Shown here piece after piece: positions 28,518-37,838 of a DNA stretch of 64,000 nucleotides. Numbering within the stretch: the first letter of the stretch is position 1; the number at the start of each line of letters is the position of its first letter. Location of the stretch: the NCBI RefSeq assembly GCF_000165835.1, contig NC_014640.1, positions 1,054,001-1,118,000 on the forward strand, written 5' to 3'. Position numbers and translations under genes: made by a program. The notes under the pieces were generated by a model. That model ran no database searches. It was given only the letters and a program-made list of their open reading frames with translations, and was not told the DNA's origin. This DNA comes from Achromobacter xylosoxidans A8. GTDB lineage: Bacteria; Pseudomonadota; Gammaproteobacteria; Burkholderiales; Burkholderiaceae_B.

Positions 28518-29384
28518 ATGGATAGTCTCGAATGGCTCATACCCTGGGAGTTCTCTCCCACGCTGGTGGCCTCCTTCCTGGTGGCCATCGCACTGTTCGT
28601 GCGCGGCCAAAAAGTCCATCACGTGACCGTCGCCCGCCGCATCCTGTTCTGGACCGGCATGGTGCTGCTGTACCTGTCCATGCATACCCGGCTGGACTAC
28701 TACGCCGAGCGCATGTTCTTCATCCATCGCATCCAGCATCTGGTGCTGCACCATCTGGGGCCGCTGCTGGTCATGGCGGCTTTCCCGGGGCAGGTGATGC
28801 GGGCGGGGCTGCCCATGAGCTGGCGCATCCGCCTGCGCGACTTCCTGCGCACCGGCGCCGGTCGCGCCACGGTGACGCTGCTGACCCACAAGATCTTCGT
28901 GCCGGCGCTATTCGTCTTCCTGGTGATCGTCTGGCTGATCCCGTCGGTGCAGTTCTATTCCATGCTGGACTGGCGCCTGTATCGCCTGATGAACTGGTCG
29001 GTGGTGATCAGCGGCTTCATGTACTGGAACCTGATCCTGGACCGCAGGCCCGCGCCGCCGGCGGCCATGACGCCGGGCGGCCGCGTCATTTCGCCCGTGC
29101 TGACGATGCTGCCGCAGATGGTGGCGGGGGCCATCATCGCCTTTACTGAAAGCGATATCTACCCGCTGTTCGAGCTGTGCGGCCGGGCCATCGCCATGTC
29201 GGCCCAGACCGATCAGACCATAGGCGGCCTGACCATGTGGATTCCGGCTGCGCTGGTCGAAGTGATCGGCCTGATGGTGGCCCTGGGAACCTTGATGCGC
29301 CTGTCGGCCAAGGGACGCCTGCGCAAGGCGGACCGCGATGCCCAGGCGCGGGCCAGGGCTCGCGCGCGCGCCGCTTCAGCCTAG
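28518..29384 (+). CDS. CtaG-type cytochrome c oxidase assembly protein
   Basis: A 288-residue membrane protein of the Caa3_CtaG family (the Bacillus CtaG type, not the Cox11 type). It has about seven TM helices, the conserved HRIQHLVLHHLGPLLV His-rich helix thought to bind copper, and the MYWNLILDRRP and MLPQMVAGAIIAFT segments. The protein ends in a basic Arg/Ala-rich tail. A GTA-ATG ambiguity exists at the start: MVCMDSLEW could begin at 28509 instead. No oxidase subunit genes are adjacent. Its role would be maturation of the CuB or CuA centre of a haem-copper oxidase. Confidence 0.85.
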   Translation: MDSLEWLIPWEFSPTLVASFLVAIALFVRGQKVHHVTVARRILFWTGMVLLYLSMHTRLDYYAERMFFIHRIQHLVLHHLGPLLVMAAFPGQVMRAGLPMSWRIRLRDFLRTGAGRATVTLLTHKIFVPALFVFLVIVWLIPSVQFYSMLDWRLYRLMNWSVVISGFMYWNLILDRRPAPPAAMTPGGRVISPVLTMLPQMVAGAIIAFTESDIYPLFELCGRAIAMSAQTDQTIGGLTMWIPAALVEVIGLMVALGTLMRLSAKGRLRKADRDAQARARARARAASA

Positions 29385-29415
29385 GGCTTCATGATGGGGC
29401 GCTGCCCTGCGGGCT

Positions 29416-30267
29416 TCAGAAGCTCTTCGGCGTGTTGACCCAGAACAGTTCCACGGGTTCCTCGCCGACGACTTTCCACGAGTGAGGCCGTGCGCTCAGG
29501 AACGAAATGCTGTCTCCGGCATGCAGTGTCACGGGCGCAGACAGATCCACCGTAATGCTGAATTCGCCGCGGAGGACGTGTATGCACTCCTCTCCATGGT
29601 GTGCGTAGGCGCCCTCGCTGCGGGCGCCTGGCGCCAGGATCCATTTCTGGCAGTCGAGCGAGGGCAGGCTGGTAGCCAGTTGCAGGATCTGGATGCCGGC
29701 GCCGAAAGACGGAGCTTGCGCTTCGTGGCCCCGGCGCACCACCTCCGCCGCGTTGCGCGATGGCTTGGGCGACGCTTCCGACAAGGCGGTCAACGAGGTG
29801 CCATAACAGGTGGCCAACAGCTTCAGGCTCGCGACGGTGGCGCCGCGCCCGGTCCGTTCAAAGGTGGAAATGAAGGATACCGGCAGACTGGTTTCGTCCG
29901 ACGCTTCTTTCAGCGACAGATCCGCGTGTCGACGCGCGGCGCGAAAGCGCAGTCCGAGCGCGACGGCGTCAGCCATTTCGCGGGCCTGAGGCGCGGCGGC
30001 GGCCGCACCAGCGGATGGCGGCGGCGCCACGGCCCCGGCCGCGGCCTGCGATTCTTCCAGGACGCGGCGGATTGCAGGCATGTTGAGGCCGTTGATCTGC
30101 CGCAGACGAACAATGTGGGATACGCGCGCCAGATCCGCATCTGAATAGATGCGCTGCCCCGTTTCGGTGCGCGCCGGGACGAGGAGTCCGTGTTGCTCCC
30201 ACAGCCGCAGCGTCGAGATGTTCGTACCCGTGAGACGCGCGACGTCGCCGATTCGATATTCAGACAT
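29416..30267 (-). CDS. MerR-XRE-cupin three-domain regulator
   Basis: A 283-residue transcription factor with an unusual domain chain. Residues 4-72 form a MerR-type winged HTH (YRIGDVARLTGTNISTLRLWE). An Ala/Pro linker (73-97) follows, then an XRE-type HTH (about 100-162; LGLRFRAARRHADLSLKEAS...ISTFERTGRGA). The C-terminal cupin (about 205-280) contains HHGEECIHVLRGEFSITV and GDSISFLSARPHSW. XRE-cupin regulators such as PuuR control amine or amino-acid catabolism. This gene is divergent from an FAD amine oxidase and GabP-like permease, which it probably regulates. Start is ATG of MSEYRIG. Confidence 0.85.
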   Translation of the reverse strand: MSEYRIGDVARLTGTNISTLRLWEQHGLLVPARTETGQRIYSDADLARVSHIVRLRQINGLNMPAIRRVLEESQAAAGAVAPPPSAGAAAAAPQAREMADAVALGLRFRAARRHADLSLKEASDETSLPVSFISTFERTGRGATVASLKLLATCYGTSLTALSEASPKPSRNAAEVVRRGHEAQAPSFGAGIQILQLATSLPSLDCQKWILAPGARSEGAYAHHGEECIHVLRGEFSITVDLSAPVTLHAGDSISFLSARPHSWKVVGEEPVELFWVNTPKSF

Positions 30268-30336
30268 GCAGTGAGTTCCTATGCAGGGCGCGGGGACCCT
30301 TGGCCAGCGTGGCGGACCCGCTGGCATCGTAAGACA

Positions 30337-30361
30337 TACAGAATATATATAGATAAATTAT
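30337..30361 (+). promoter_or_regulatory. Operator candidate, copy 1
   Basis: The AT-rich block starting TACAGAATATATATAGATAA matches copy 2 at 30448 at most positions (TACAGAA-ATAT-TAGATA-ATT). It lies near the regulator gene's start. The AT content is far above the surrounding DNA. Confidence 0.5.
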
Positions 30362-30447
30362 ATAAACCTCGTCCTTCATGAATGGACCGTAGGTATAAGG
30401 GAAAGCCCCTATTTTTCGTGAAAATCAGCTTGGATAGGATCGCAACC

Positions 30448-30473
30448 TACAGAAAATATGTAGATATATTTTC
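30448..30473 (+). promoter_or_regulatory. Operator candidate, copy 2
   Basis: TACAGAAAATATGTAGATAT and the following bases contain a perfect 8-bp inverted repeat, GAAAATAT (6 nt) ATATTTTC, at 30452-30473. It starts 111 bp after copy 1 and 33 nt upstream of the oxidase ATG. It is a candidate binding site for the divergent MerR-XRE-cupin protein. Confidence 0.55.
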
Positions 30474-30505
30474 CTAAACGATAGTCGGATAGGGACGCTT
30501 CGCTC

Positions 30506-31927
30506 ATGCTTACTCCACGCCGTTCAAGGCCTGCCTTGCTCCCTCTGCAACGCAGCTTCTGGATGCAGGAGGCCGAACCCGCCTTGCAGGCGTGCGCGCC
30601 CCTGACCGGCAGCCAGGCTGCCGACATCGTGATTGTCGGCGGCGGCTATGTCGGTCTGTGGACGGCGTTGACCATCAAGGAGGTCAGTCCTCAGTCCAAA
30701 GTCGTCGTCCTGGAGCAGGACGTCTGCGGGGGCGGGGCTTCAGGACGCAATGGCGGCATGGCCATGTCCTGGTGGCCCAAAATCGCAACGCTGCTCGCTT
30801 TCGCCGACGTCGACGATGCCTTGTTCCTGGCCCGGGCTTCGGCGCGCGCCATCGATGACATCGAACAGTTCTGCGGCAGGCATGGCATCGACGCGCACTT
30901 TCGCCGCGGCGGATGGCTCTGGACTGCCACGTCCGACGCGCAACGCGAGTCATGGGAAGGCACCGTCCGGGCCTGCGCGCGGGTCGGTGCGCATCCCTTC
31001 GAGGCCATGCTGCCGGAGGACGTCGCGCGTCGCACCGGGTCCCGCTTGCACAGGGCGGGCGTATTCGAACGCGGCAACGCCACGGTGCAGCCGGCACGGC
31101 TGGTACGAGGCATGCGCCGGGTGGCCCTTGAACGCGGCATCGTGATTCACGAACACACACCCGTACTGGAATGGAGTCAGGGTCGCCCTTCGGTGATTCG
31201 TAGCGCCCGCGGCACCATCCTGGCAAAAAGCGTCGTGCTGGCGACCAACGCGTGGGCGGCCTCCATCCCCGGAATTGCACGGCTGATCGTGCCCGTCAAC
31301 AGTTCCATCGTCGTGACGCAGGCCATTCCCGGCCGCCTGGCCTCCCTGGGCTGGACCGGCGGGGAAGCCATCACCGATTCCCAGTTGATGGTCGGGTACT
31401 ACCGAACCACAAGAGACGGGCGAATCGTATACGGCAAGGGCACGGGGGCGCTCTCCTGGGGTGGCGCCATTGACGACACCTTCAGCCGCCACGAAGCAAG
31501 CTGCCGGATGGCGGAGCAGGATTTCCGCCGCGCCTATCCCACGCTTGCCGACGTACGCGTCTCTCATGCGTGGTCGGGTCCGATCGATCGGACCTATGAC
31601 AGCCTGCCCGTTTTCGGCACCTTGGCGGGCACCGAGCATATCCATTACGGCGTGGGCTGGAGCGGCAATGGCGTCGCGCCCAGCCTGTTGGGCGGCAGGA
31701 TCCTGGCCAGCCTTGCGCTGGATCGCCACGATGAGTGGCGCCGCTGCGCCCTGGTCGGCCGCAAGGCCAAGCGATTTCCGCCCGAACCCATCAAGTATCT
31801 GGGCGGCTCGCTGGTCCGCAACGCCGTGCGCCGAAAGGAGTGGCGTGAAGCGCGGGATCTTGCGCCGCGCCGAATCGACGTGATGCTCGCGGGGCTGGCT
31901 CCCGCTGGCCTTGAAGACAAGGCTTGA
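30506..31927 (+). CDS. DAO-family FAD amine/amino-acid oxidoreductase
   Basis: A 473-residue flavoprotein related to gamma-glutamylputrescine oxidase (PuuB/OrdL) and DadA. It has the N-terminal FAD motif DIVIVGGGYVGLWTAL, GGGASGRNGGM (the second conserved FAD-contact motif of the family), and the C-terminal WSGPIDRTYDSLPVFG / YGVGWSGNGVAPSLLGG flavin-contact segments. It probably oxidises an amine or N-substituted amino acid with release of the aldehyde. The following permease gene starts about 90 nt later and the divergent cupin regulator lies upstream, together forming a small catabolic locus. The substrate is not determined. Confidence 0.85.
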   Translation: MLTPRRSRPALLPLQRSFWMQEAEPALQACAPLTGSQAADIVIVGGGYVGLWTALTIKEVSPQSKVVVLEQDVCGGGASGRNGGMAMSWWPKIATLLAFADVDDALFLARASARAIDDIEQFCGRHGIDAHFRRGGWLWTATSDAQRESWEGTVRACARVGAHPFEAMLPEDVARRTGSRLHRAGVFERGNATVQPARLVRGMRRVALERGIVIHEHTPVLEWSQGRPSVIRSARGTILAKSVVLATNAWAASIPGIARLIVPVNSSIVVTQAIPGRLASLGWTGGEAITDSQLMVGYYRTTRDGRIVYGKGTGALSWGGAIDDTFSRHEASCRMAEQDFRRAYPTLADVRVSHAWSGPIDRTYDSLPVFGTLAGTEHIHYGVGWSGNGVAPSLLGGRILASLALDRHDEWRRCALVGRKAKRFPPEPIKYLGGSLVRNAVRRKEWREARDLAPRRIDVMLAGLAPAGLEDKA

Positions 31928-32018
31928 GCGTCGCCATCCATCGGGCCTGCCGTGCGGCCCGCCCCGGAAAAATCAAAAAAACGCGCCCCATGCCGGGGCT
32001 GCGGTCTAAGGAGAAAGC

Positions 32019-33464
32019 ATGTCTAAGGGTGAGGGACTCAAAGGTGGGCTGCAATCGCGTCATATGACGATGATTTCCATCGCGGGCGTGATCGGCGCAG
32101 CCTTGTTTGTCGGGTCCGGCAAGCAAATCGCGCTGGCCGGACCCGCGGTGATCCTGGCCTATCTGGGGGGCGGGATCCTGGTATTTCTGGTGATGCGCAT
32201 GCTGGGCGAGATGGCCGTGGCCCAGCCAGATACCGGTTCATTTTCGACTTACGCGGACCGGGCCATCGGACGCTGGGCGGGTTTCACCATCGGCTGGCTG
32301 TACTGGTACTTCTGGGCGTTGCTGATGGGTTGGGAAGCCTATGTCGCGGGACAGATTCTGCACGGCTGGTTTCCCGCGGCGCCCGATTGGGTCTACGCCT
32401 TGCTCCTGACGCTTGGGCTGATCGGCGTCAACTTCATGAACGTCAGGAACTACGGGGAATTCGAGTTCTGGTTTGGCCTGATCAAAGTCGTCGCCATCGT
32501 GTTGTTTCTGGCGATCGGAACCTTGGCGGTCGCGCATCTGTGGCCCTTGGGCGATGCCGGCGGGATGTCCAACCTGACCGATAGGGGCTTCATGCCCAAT
32601 GGACCCAGCGCCGTGGTCACCGCCTTGCTAGGCATCATGTTCGCCATGATGGGCGCGGAAGTCGTCACGGTGGCGGCGGGCGAAACCTCCGAGCCCGGCG
32701 GCCAGATCGTGAAAGCCATCCGGTCGGTGGTCTGGCGGATCTGCCTGTTCTATGTGGGGTCCATCTTCCTGGTGGTATGCCTGGTGCCTTATGACACTCC
32801 GGCCCTGGTCGATCCCACGCGCGGCAGCTACAACGTGGTCCTGGACGCAATGGGCATTCCCTACGCGCAATGGATCGTCAACGCCATTGTGCTGACCTCC
32901 GTCTGCAGCTGCTTCAACTCGGCGCTGTATGTCTCGTCGCGCATGCTCTATTCATTGGCCCGCCGCGGCGACGCCCATCGCATCATGGCGGTGACTGGCG
33001 TCTCCACCGGCGCGCCGTACGTGGGCGTGGTCATATCCAGCGTGTTCGCATTCGTTGCCGTCTACATGATGGCAACGTCTTCGATGGACCTGTACGACAT
33101 CCTCATGCAAACCACCGGTTGCGTGGCGCTGTTTGTCTACCTGACCATCGCATTCTGCCAACTGCGCATGCGGCAGCGCCTGCAGGCTCAAGGCGTCGAA
33201 CTGAAGTTCAAGATGTGGCTGTTCCCATGGCTGACCTGGGCGGTCATCCTGTTCATCTGCGCAGCCTTGGCGACGATGGTGGTGGAGGGAACGTATCGCC
33301 AGGAAGTGCTGTACACGTCCGCGCTGGGCGCCGTGATCGTCCTGATGGGCGCACTGGCGCAGCGTTATGGCATAGGCGGGCCAAAAGGCCGGGATCAGAC
33401 GGTCCGGAAGGCCCTGGAACAAGGCTTGAGCAGCCCGAGGGAGGCCGCGGCGCTCAAGCCTTGA
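32019..33464 (+). CDS. GabP-like APC amino-acid permease
   Basis: A 481-residue transporter with about twelve TM helices of the amino acid-polyamine-cation family. The first helix has HMTMISIAGVIGAALFVGSGKQI, nearly the GabP/AnsP signature, followed by ALAGPAVILAYLGGGILVFLVMRMLGEMA. It would import GABA, proline or a related amine-derived substrate for the oxidase encoded just upstream. A Shine-Dalgarno AAGGAGA precedes the ATG (MSKGEG). It converges on galU. Confidence 0.88.
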   Translation: MSKGEGLKGGLQSRHMTMISIAGVIGAALFVGSGKQIALAGPAVILAYLGGGILVFLVMRMLGEMAVAQPDTGSFSTYADRAIGRWAGFTIGWLYWYFWALLMGWEAYVAGQILHGWFPAAPDWVYALLLTLGLIGVNFMNVRNYGEFEFWFGLIKVVAIVLFLAIGTLAVAHLWPLGDAGGMSNLTDRGFMPNGPSAVVTALLGIMFAMMGAEVVTVAAGETSEPGGQIVKAIRSVVWRICLFYVGSIFLVVCLVPYDTPALVDPTRGSYNVVLDAMGIPYAQWIVNAIVLTSVCSCFNSALYVSSRMLYSLARRGDAHRIMAVTGVSTGAPYVGVVISSVFAFVAVYMMATSSMDLYDILMQTTGCVALFVYLTIAFCQLRMRQRLQAQGVELKFKMWLFPWLTWAVILFICAALATMVVEGTYRQEVLYTSALGAVIVLMGALAQRYGIGGPKGRDQTVRKALEQGLSSPREAAALKP

Positions 33465-33492
33465 TGGACCATGAACGGCCGCAGGCTTGCGG

Positions 33493-34344
33493 CTATTCCG
33501 GCAGCAGGCCGTGGTACTTCTTGCCCAGCGCCACGGTGGCCTGGAACATGCCGGCCTTGCTGCCGCAGTCATAACGCACGCCTTCATAGCGGTGCGCATA
33601 CACGGCGCGCTCGCGCATCAGCGAGGCAATGCCGTCGGTCAGCTGGATCTCGTTGCCAGCGCCCATCTTGGTCGAACGCAGGTGGTCGAAAATCGCCGCT
33701 TCCAGCACATAGCGGCCCACCACGGCCAGCGTCGACGGCGCGGCTTCGGGATCCGGTTTTTCCACGATATGGGTGACGCGTTCGGTGCGGCCGTGGGCGC
33801 TGGCATCCCCCTGGCGGGTGGCCACGATGCCGTACTTGCGGGTATCGGCGCGCGGCACGTCCTGCACGCCCAGCACACTGGCGTTCTGCGCCACGGCCAC
33901 CTCGATCAGCTGCTTCAGCGCGGGCTGGTCGGAGTCGATCAGGTCGTCGGCCAGCAGCACGGCAAAGGGTTCGTCGCCCACGGCGGGCGCGGCGGACAGC
34001 ACCGCATGGCCCAAGCCCAGCGGCGCCGATTGGCGGATATAGAGGCAATTCACATGCGCGGGTAGAATGCCCCGCACCATGGCCAGAAGCTCATGCTTGC
34101 CCTTGCTTTCCAGGTCCGATTCGAGTTCCGGCGCGGAATCGAAGTGGTCTTCGATGGCGCGCTTATTGCGCCCCGTCACGAAGATAAGGTCCGTGATTCC
34201 GGCGGCCACGGCTTCTTCCACGGCATATTGGATCAGCGGCTTGTCGACCACGGGCAGCATTTCCTTGGGCATCGCCTTGGTGGCGGGCAGGAAGCGCGTG
34301 CCCATGCCGGCGACAGGGAAAACAGCTTTACGGACAGGACGCAT
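33493..34344 (-). CDS. galU: UTP--glucose-1-phosphate uridylyltransferase
   Basis: A 283-residue nucleotidyltransferase making UDP-glucose for LPS and exopolysaccharide. It begins [30 protein letters not shown], the nucleotide-binding signature, and has [28 protein letters not shown] and the PKP-like [11 protein letters not shown] segment typical of GalU. It is divergent from the M48 protease gene. Confidence 0.97.
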   Translation of the reverse strand: MRPVRKAVFPVAGMGTRFLPATKAMPKEMLPVVDKPLIQYAVEEAVAAGITDLIFVTGRNKRAIEDHFDSAPELESDLESKGKHELLAMVRGILPAHVNCLYIRQSAPLGLGHAVLSAAPAVGDEPFAVLLADDLIDSDQPALKQLIEVAVAQNASVLGVQDVPRADTRKYGIVATRQGDASAHGRTERVTHIVEKPDPEAAPSTLAVVGRYVLEAAIFDHLRSTKMGAGNEIQLTDGIASLMRERAVYAHRYEGVRYDCGSKAGMFQATVALGKKYHGLLPE

Positions 34345-34400
34345 TGAAACCTCGTTGGGCTATCGATGAAACATTTTAAGCGCATCGCTATCATAGGCTT

Positions 34401-35927
34401 ATGAACCGCAGGAAAATGCCATCCATTTGCTCGATTGCGAAACGGGGTGCAATCGTCGGGCTGTCCGTGGCCCTGACCGTGCCCGCTCTCCCCATTGCTG
34501 CCTGGGCGCAGCCCGTGGGCCTGCCCTCCATGGGGGCGGCGTCCGCGGCCGAACTGTCCCCCATGCTGGAGCGCAGCCTGGGCGAGGCCATCATGGCCCA
34601 GGGGCGGCGCGACCCGACCTACGTGGACGATTCCGAGCTCAGCCAGTACCTCACTACCATGGGGCGCAAGCTGGCGGCGTTCGCGCCCGGCGCGGTCCCC
34701 GAGGTCGAGATGTTCGGCGTGCGCGACCCCGAGATCAACGCCTTCGCCATGCCTGGGGGCTTCATCGGCGTCAATACGGGGCTGATCGTGGCTTCCGCCA
34801 GCGAGTCCGAGCTGGCCGCAGTGCTGGCGCACGAAATCGGCCACGTCGTGCAGCGCCACATCGCCCGCGGCATGACCCAGCAGAACCAGAACAGCATGGT
34901 GATGCTGGCCAGCCTCGCCGGCGCGCTGCTGGCGGCCCTGGCCGGGGGCGGCGGCAATCTGGCGGTGGGCGTGGCGGCTTTCGGCCAAGCCGCGGCCATC
35001 AACCGTCAACTGGGCTTTTCCCGTGATGCGGAACGCGAGGCCGACCGGGCCGGGCTGCAGATGCTGACCAAGGCGGGGTACGACGCCGAAGGCATGGCGC
35101 AGATGTTCGGGCGCCTGATGAACGCTTCGCGCCTGAATGAAGGCGCCGGCGGCGGCTCATGGGCCAGCACCCACCCGCTCTCCATCGAGCGCATGTCGGA
35201 CGTGCAGAATCGGGTGCGCAACCAGTCTCCCGTGACGCGCCACGTGGACAGCGACGATTTCTGGTACATCCGCGCCAAGATGCGCGTGGTGCAGGGCCGC
35301 GACGCGGTCAGCCTGCGCACCGCCGGCCAGCAGTTGCAGGACGAGGCCCAGGCGCTGTCGGGCGTGCGCAAGTCGGCCGCCTACTACGGCCTGGCGCTGC
35401 AGGCGTTCCAGCGCAACAACCTGGCGGAGGCCGAGCGCAACTGGAATCTGGCGTCGGCGGACGGCCGCAGCTCGGCCCAGTTGGCCAAACTCAGCGTGGA
35501 TATCGCCCTGGCGCGCAAGGAGTACCCCCGGGCGCTGGAGCTGGCCCAGGCCGGCACCAAGCGCTGGCCCGGCCACCGGGCCCTGGGCATCGCCTACGCC
35601 CAGGCGATGCAAAGCATCGGCCGCCACACGGACGCGCAGGAGTACCTGCGGGCCAGGATCAAGCAGTGGGGCAGCGACGAGCCCAGCCTCTACCAGATGC
35701 TGGCGCAGAGCGAAGACCGCAACGGCAAGCCGGTGGCGGCCCGCCGCGACCAGGCCCGCTACTACGTCATGACGGGCGCCTACGCAGCCGCGGAATCGCA
35801 GCTGCAGCAGGCGCGCAACATGTCCACCGATTTCTACGAGCAGTCGCAGATCGACGTGCAGATCAAGGAAGTCAAGGACAAGCTGGCCGAAGAGCGCCAG
35901 TTGCTCGAACGCTTCAAATCGGGCTGA
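34401..35927 (+). CDS. BepA-like M48 metalloprotease with TPR domain
   Basis: A 508-residue exported protease with a signal peptide (about 1-34, ending AAWAQP). The peptidase domain carries the zinc motif HEIGH (VLAHEIGHVVQRH) and the third ligand region SRDAEREADRAGLQML. From about residue 280 there are TPR-like helical repeats (AYYGLALQAFQRNNLAEAERNW, LSVDIALARKEYPRALELAQ). This is the architecture of BepA/YfgC, a periplasmic chaperone-protease of outer-membrane assembly, notably LptD. It is divergent from galU, consistent with an envelope role. Confidence 0.92.
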   Translation: MNRRKMPSICSIAKRGAIVGLSVALTVPALPIAAWAQPVGLPSMGAASAAELSPMLERSLGEAIMAQGRRDPTYVDDSELSQYLTTMGRKLAAFAPGAVPEVEMFGVRDPEINAFAMPGGFIGVNTGLIVASASESELAAVLAHEIGHVVQRHIARGMTQQNQNSMVMLASLAGALLAALAGGGGNLAVGVAAFGQAAAINRQLGFSRDAEREADRAGLQMLTKAGYDAEGMAQMFGRLMNASRLNEGAGGGSWASTHPLSIERMSDVQNRVRNQSPVTRHVDSDDFWYIRAKMRVVQGRDAVSLRTAGQQLQDEAQALSGVRKSAAYYGLALQAFQRNNLAEAERNWNLASADGRSSAQLAKLSVDIALARKEYPRALELAQAGTKRWPGHRALGIAYAQAMQSIGRHTDAQEYLRARIKQWGSDEPSLYQMLAQSEDRNGKPVAARRDQARYYVMTGAYAAAESQLQQARNMSTDFYEQSQIDVQIKEVKDKLAEERQLLERFKSG

Positions 35928-35960
35928 GCGCCGGGCCGGGCGGGGTAGGGCGCAGGCGCC

Positions 35961-37061
35961 CTACTGGCCGGTTTCGAAGAAGCGTCCCAGCCGCTGCGGC
36001 AGCCAGTTCAGATGAGCCGGGAAGCTGCCCGTCGGAAAACCGGCATGGCCGCCGTCCGTGGGCTGGTGCAGCAGTATGGCGGGCGAGCAATCCTCGGGTG
36101 TCGGCAGCGACGCGGCCGGCACGAACGGATCGTTGCGCGCATTGAGCACCAGCGTCGGCACGGATATCTTCGGCAGCCAGGGCTTGCTGGACGCGCGCGT
36201 CCAGTAGTCCAGCGCATTGCGGAAACCATGCATGGGCGCGGTGTAGGTGTCGTCGAATTCGCGCAGGTCGTGCGCATGCGCAATGCGCATGACGTCGACG
36301 GCGCCAGGATAGCGATGCGCCTTCTCCAGCACCTTGTGCTTGAGCGTCTTCAGGAAATGAGCGGTGTAGACCCGGCGGTTGAACATGCCGGTGGATAGCG
36401 TCTTGCCGCAAGCCACCAGGTCCAGCGGCACGGACACGCCCGCGCAGGCGGTCAGCCAGCCGGTGTCTTCCTGGTGCTCGCCCAGGTACTTGAGCAGGGC
36501 GTTGCCGCCCAGCGATACGCCGACCGCATGCCAGCGCGCATGCGGGATGCGCTGGCGCACGGTTTCCAGCATGAAGCCGACCTCGGCCGAATCGCCGGAG
36601 TAATAGGCGCGGGCCAGGCGGTTCGGCACGCCGGAACAACCGCGGAAATGCGCGATCACCACGATCCAGCCGCGCGCGCGGAAATGATGCGCGATAGATT
36701 GCGCGTAGCGGCTGTTGCTGCCGCCTTCCAGGCCATGGAACAGAATCAGGGCGGGGGTGTCAGGCGTATGCGGCAGGGACTTCCAGTCCGCGTCCGTCAT
36801 CCACCTGGCCGCGGCAGTCTTGCCATTCGCGACCGGGCGCTGGCCGCTGACGGGCGCGCCGTCGGCGGACTTGTGCGGGAACAGGCCGGGGCCGGTCCAG
36901 TCGAAGTCGACGAAGTCGGTATCGGGCGTGTCCACCCGTTCGCGCACGAACGCGATGCGGTGGTACTGCGCGAACAGGGCGGCATAAACCGTCTGGCTGT
37001 CGCCTCCGGGCAACCAGGAGGGAACGGGACAGGGCGTTGTATCAAGACGAGCAGCGGCCAA
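35961..37061 (-). CDS. YheT-family alpha/beta hydrolase
   Basis: A 366-residue hydrolase. The oxyanion region HGLEGGSNSRYAQS, the nucleophile elbow GVSLGGN, the acid LNARNDPFVP and the base GGHAGF are all present, so the triad is intact. The YheT group lacks a firmly known substrate and is annotated as a hydrolase or esterase. The start appears to be TTG (L-A-A-A-R), 17 nt after the stop of the NTF2-like gene, with GGTGGA upstream. It is the last gene of a minus-strand run beginning at ilvE. Confidence 0.85.
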   Translation of the reverse strand: MAAARLDTTPCPVPSWLPGGDSQTVYAALFAQYHRIAFVRERVDTPDTDFVDFDWTGPGLFPHKSADGAPVSGQRPVANGKTAAARWMTDADWKSLPHTPDTPALILFHGLEGGSNSRYAQSIAHHFRARGWIVVIAHFRGCSGVPNRLARAYYSGDSAEVGFMLETVRQRIPHARWHAVGVSLGGNALLKYLGEHQEDTGWLTACAGVSVPLDLVACGKTLSTGMFNRRVYTAHFLKTLKHKVLEKAHRYPGAVDVMRIAHAHDLREFDDTYTAPMHGFRNALDYWTRASSKPWLPKISVPTLVLNARNDPFVPAASLPTPEDCSPAILLHQPTDGGHAGFPTGSFPAHLNWLPQRLGRFFETGQ

Positions 37062-37078
37062 CTAAAAATCCACCCGAT

Positions 37079-37501
37079 TCAATGCAGCATGTCGGGTACG
37101 TCGTGCAAGTCGAGCACCCCGGCTTCCGTGGGCGCCGGCGAGGCATGGTGCATGACCATGCGCCAGCCGGTGGGGCCCTTGTGGTAGATGTTGGTGGCAT
37201 AGCAATTGGCGAATTGCGTGCCTTCCCGCGTCTGTACCGCCACCTGTTCCACCAGCACGTGCACCGCGCACATCATGCTCAGCATGACCAGCGGGCGCAG
37301 GGGCCGCACGTGCAGCGGGCCGTTGGTCAGCACCTGCTGCCAGGAGTCGTGCACCGCCGAATGGCCGACGATGCGCAGGCCCCCCGGATGGATGCAGACG
37401 ACTTCCTCGTCGTCCGCCCACACTTGCATCAGGCGCACGACGTCCGCCTGCTCGAGGGCTTCGTAGAACGCGTGCTCTGCTTCTTCGGGCGTGGCGAACA
37501 T
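37079..37501 (-). CDS. SnoaL/NTF2-like protein
   Basis: A 140-residue protein of the NTF2-like fold. It starts with ATPEEAEHAFYEALEQADVVRLMQVWADDEEVVCIHPGG, the usual helical start and cone-shaped pocket sequence of the SnoaL-type DUF4440 family, and ends with TGWRMVMHHASPAP. No catalytic set is recognisable. It lies between the zf-CHCC gene and the YheT hydrolase on the same strand. Confidence 0.8.
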   Translation of the reverse strand: MFATPEEAEHAFYEALEQADVVRLMQVWADDEEVVCIHPGGLRIVGHSAVHDSWQQVLTNGPLHVRPLRPLVMLSMMCAVHVLVEQVAVQTREGTQFANCYATNIYHKGPTGWRMVMHHASPAPTEAGVLDLHDVPDMLH

Positions 37502-37538
37502 GATGGCGGATACGGGTCGACGTTGTAGAGCGGGTGAC

Positions 37539-37760
37539 TCAGTGCCCGTGGCCGTGCAGCACGGTGCCGGGCTTCAGACGGTACTCGGCGCCGCAGTAGG
37601 CGCAGCTGGCCGAGCCGCTGCGGGCCACGTCCAGGAACACGCGCGGGTGCATGCTCCAGAGCGGCGCCTTGGGGCCCGGACAGAACACGGGCAGGTCGTC
37701 GGCGCCGACCTCGATGACTTCGTGGGGGTGGGGGACGGCGGCCGGAGCAGCAGCGGTCAT
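37539..37760 (-). CDS. Zinc-finger (zf-CHCC) protein
   Basis: A 73-residue protein with the CHCC zinc motif: Cys27 (VFCPGP), His38 (MHPRVFLD), and CAYCGAEY with a C-x-x-C pair. This domain is related to the NDUFS6 complex I accessory subunit and is conserved downstream of ilvE in many Betaproteobacteria. A Shine-Dalgarno AGGA lies 7 nt before ATG. Function is unknown. Confidence 0.85.
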   Translation of the reverse strand: MTAAAPAAVPHPHEVIEVGADDLPVFCPGPKAPLWSMHPRVFLDVARSGSASCAYCGAEYRLKPGTVLHGHGH

Positions 37761-37810
37761 GGATATTCCTGAAAAAAAAACCGGTAAACGGCAGGTTGGG
37801 GCAATGATGC

Positions 37811-37835
37811 GGCCTGGTCGGGGACCGGGCCGCGC
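37811..37835 (-). terminator. GC hairpin between ilvE and the zf-CHCC gene
   Basis: Arms GCGGCC(T)GGT and ACCGGGCCGC pair around a CGGGG loop just after the ilvE stop. There is no T tract, so it may reduce rather than end read-through. Confidence 0.35.
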
Positions 37836-37838
37836 GGA

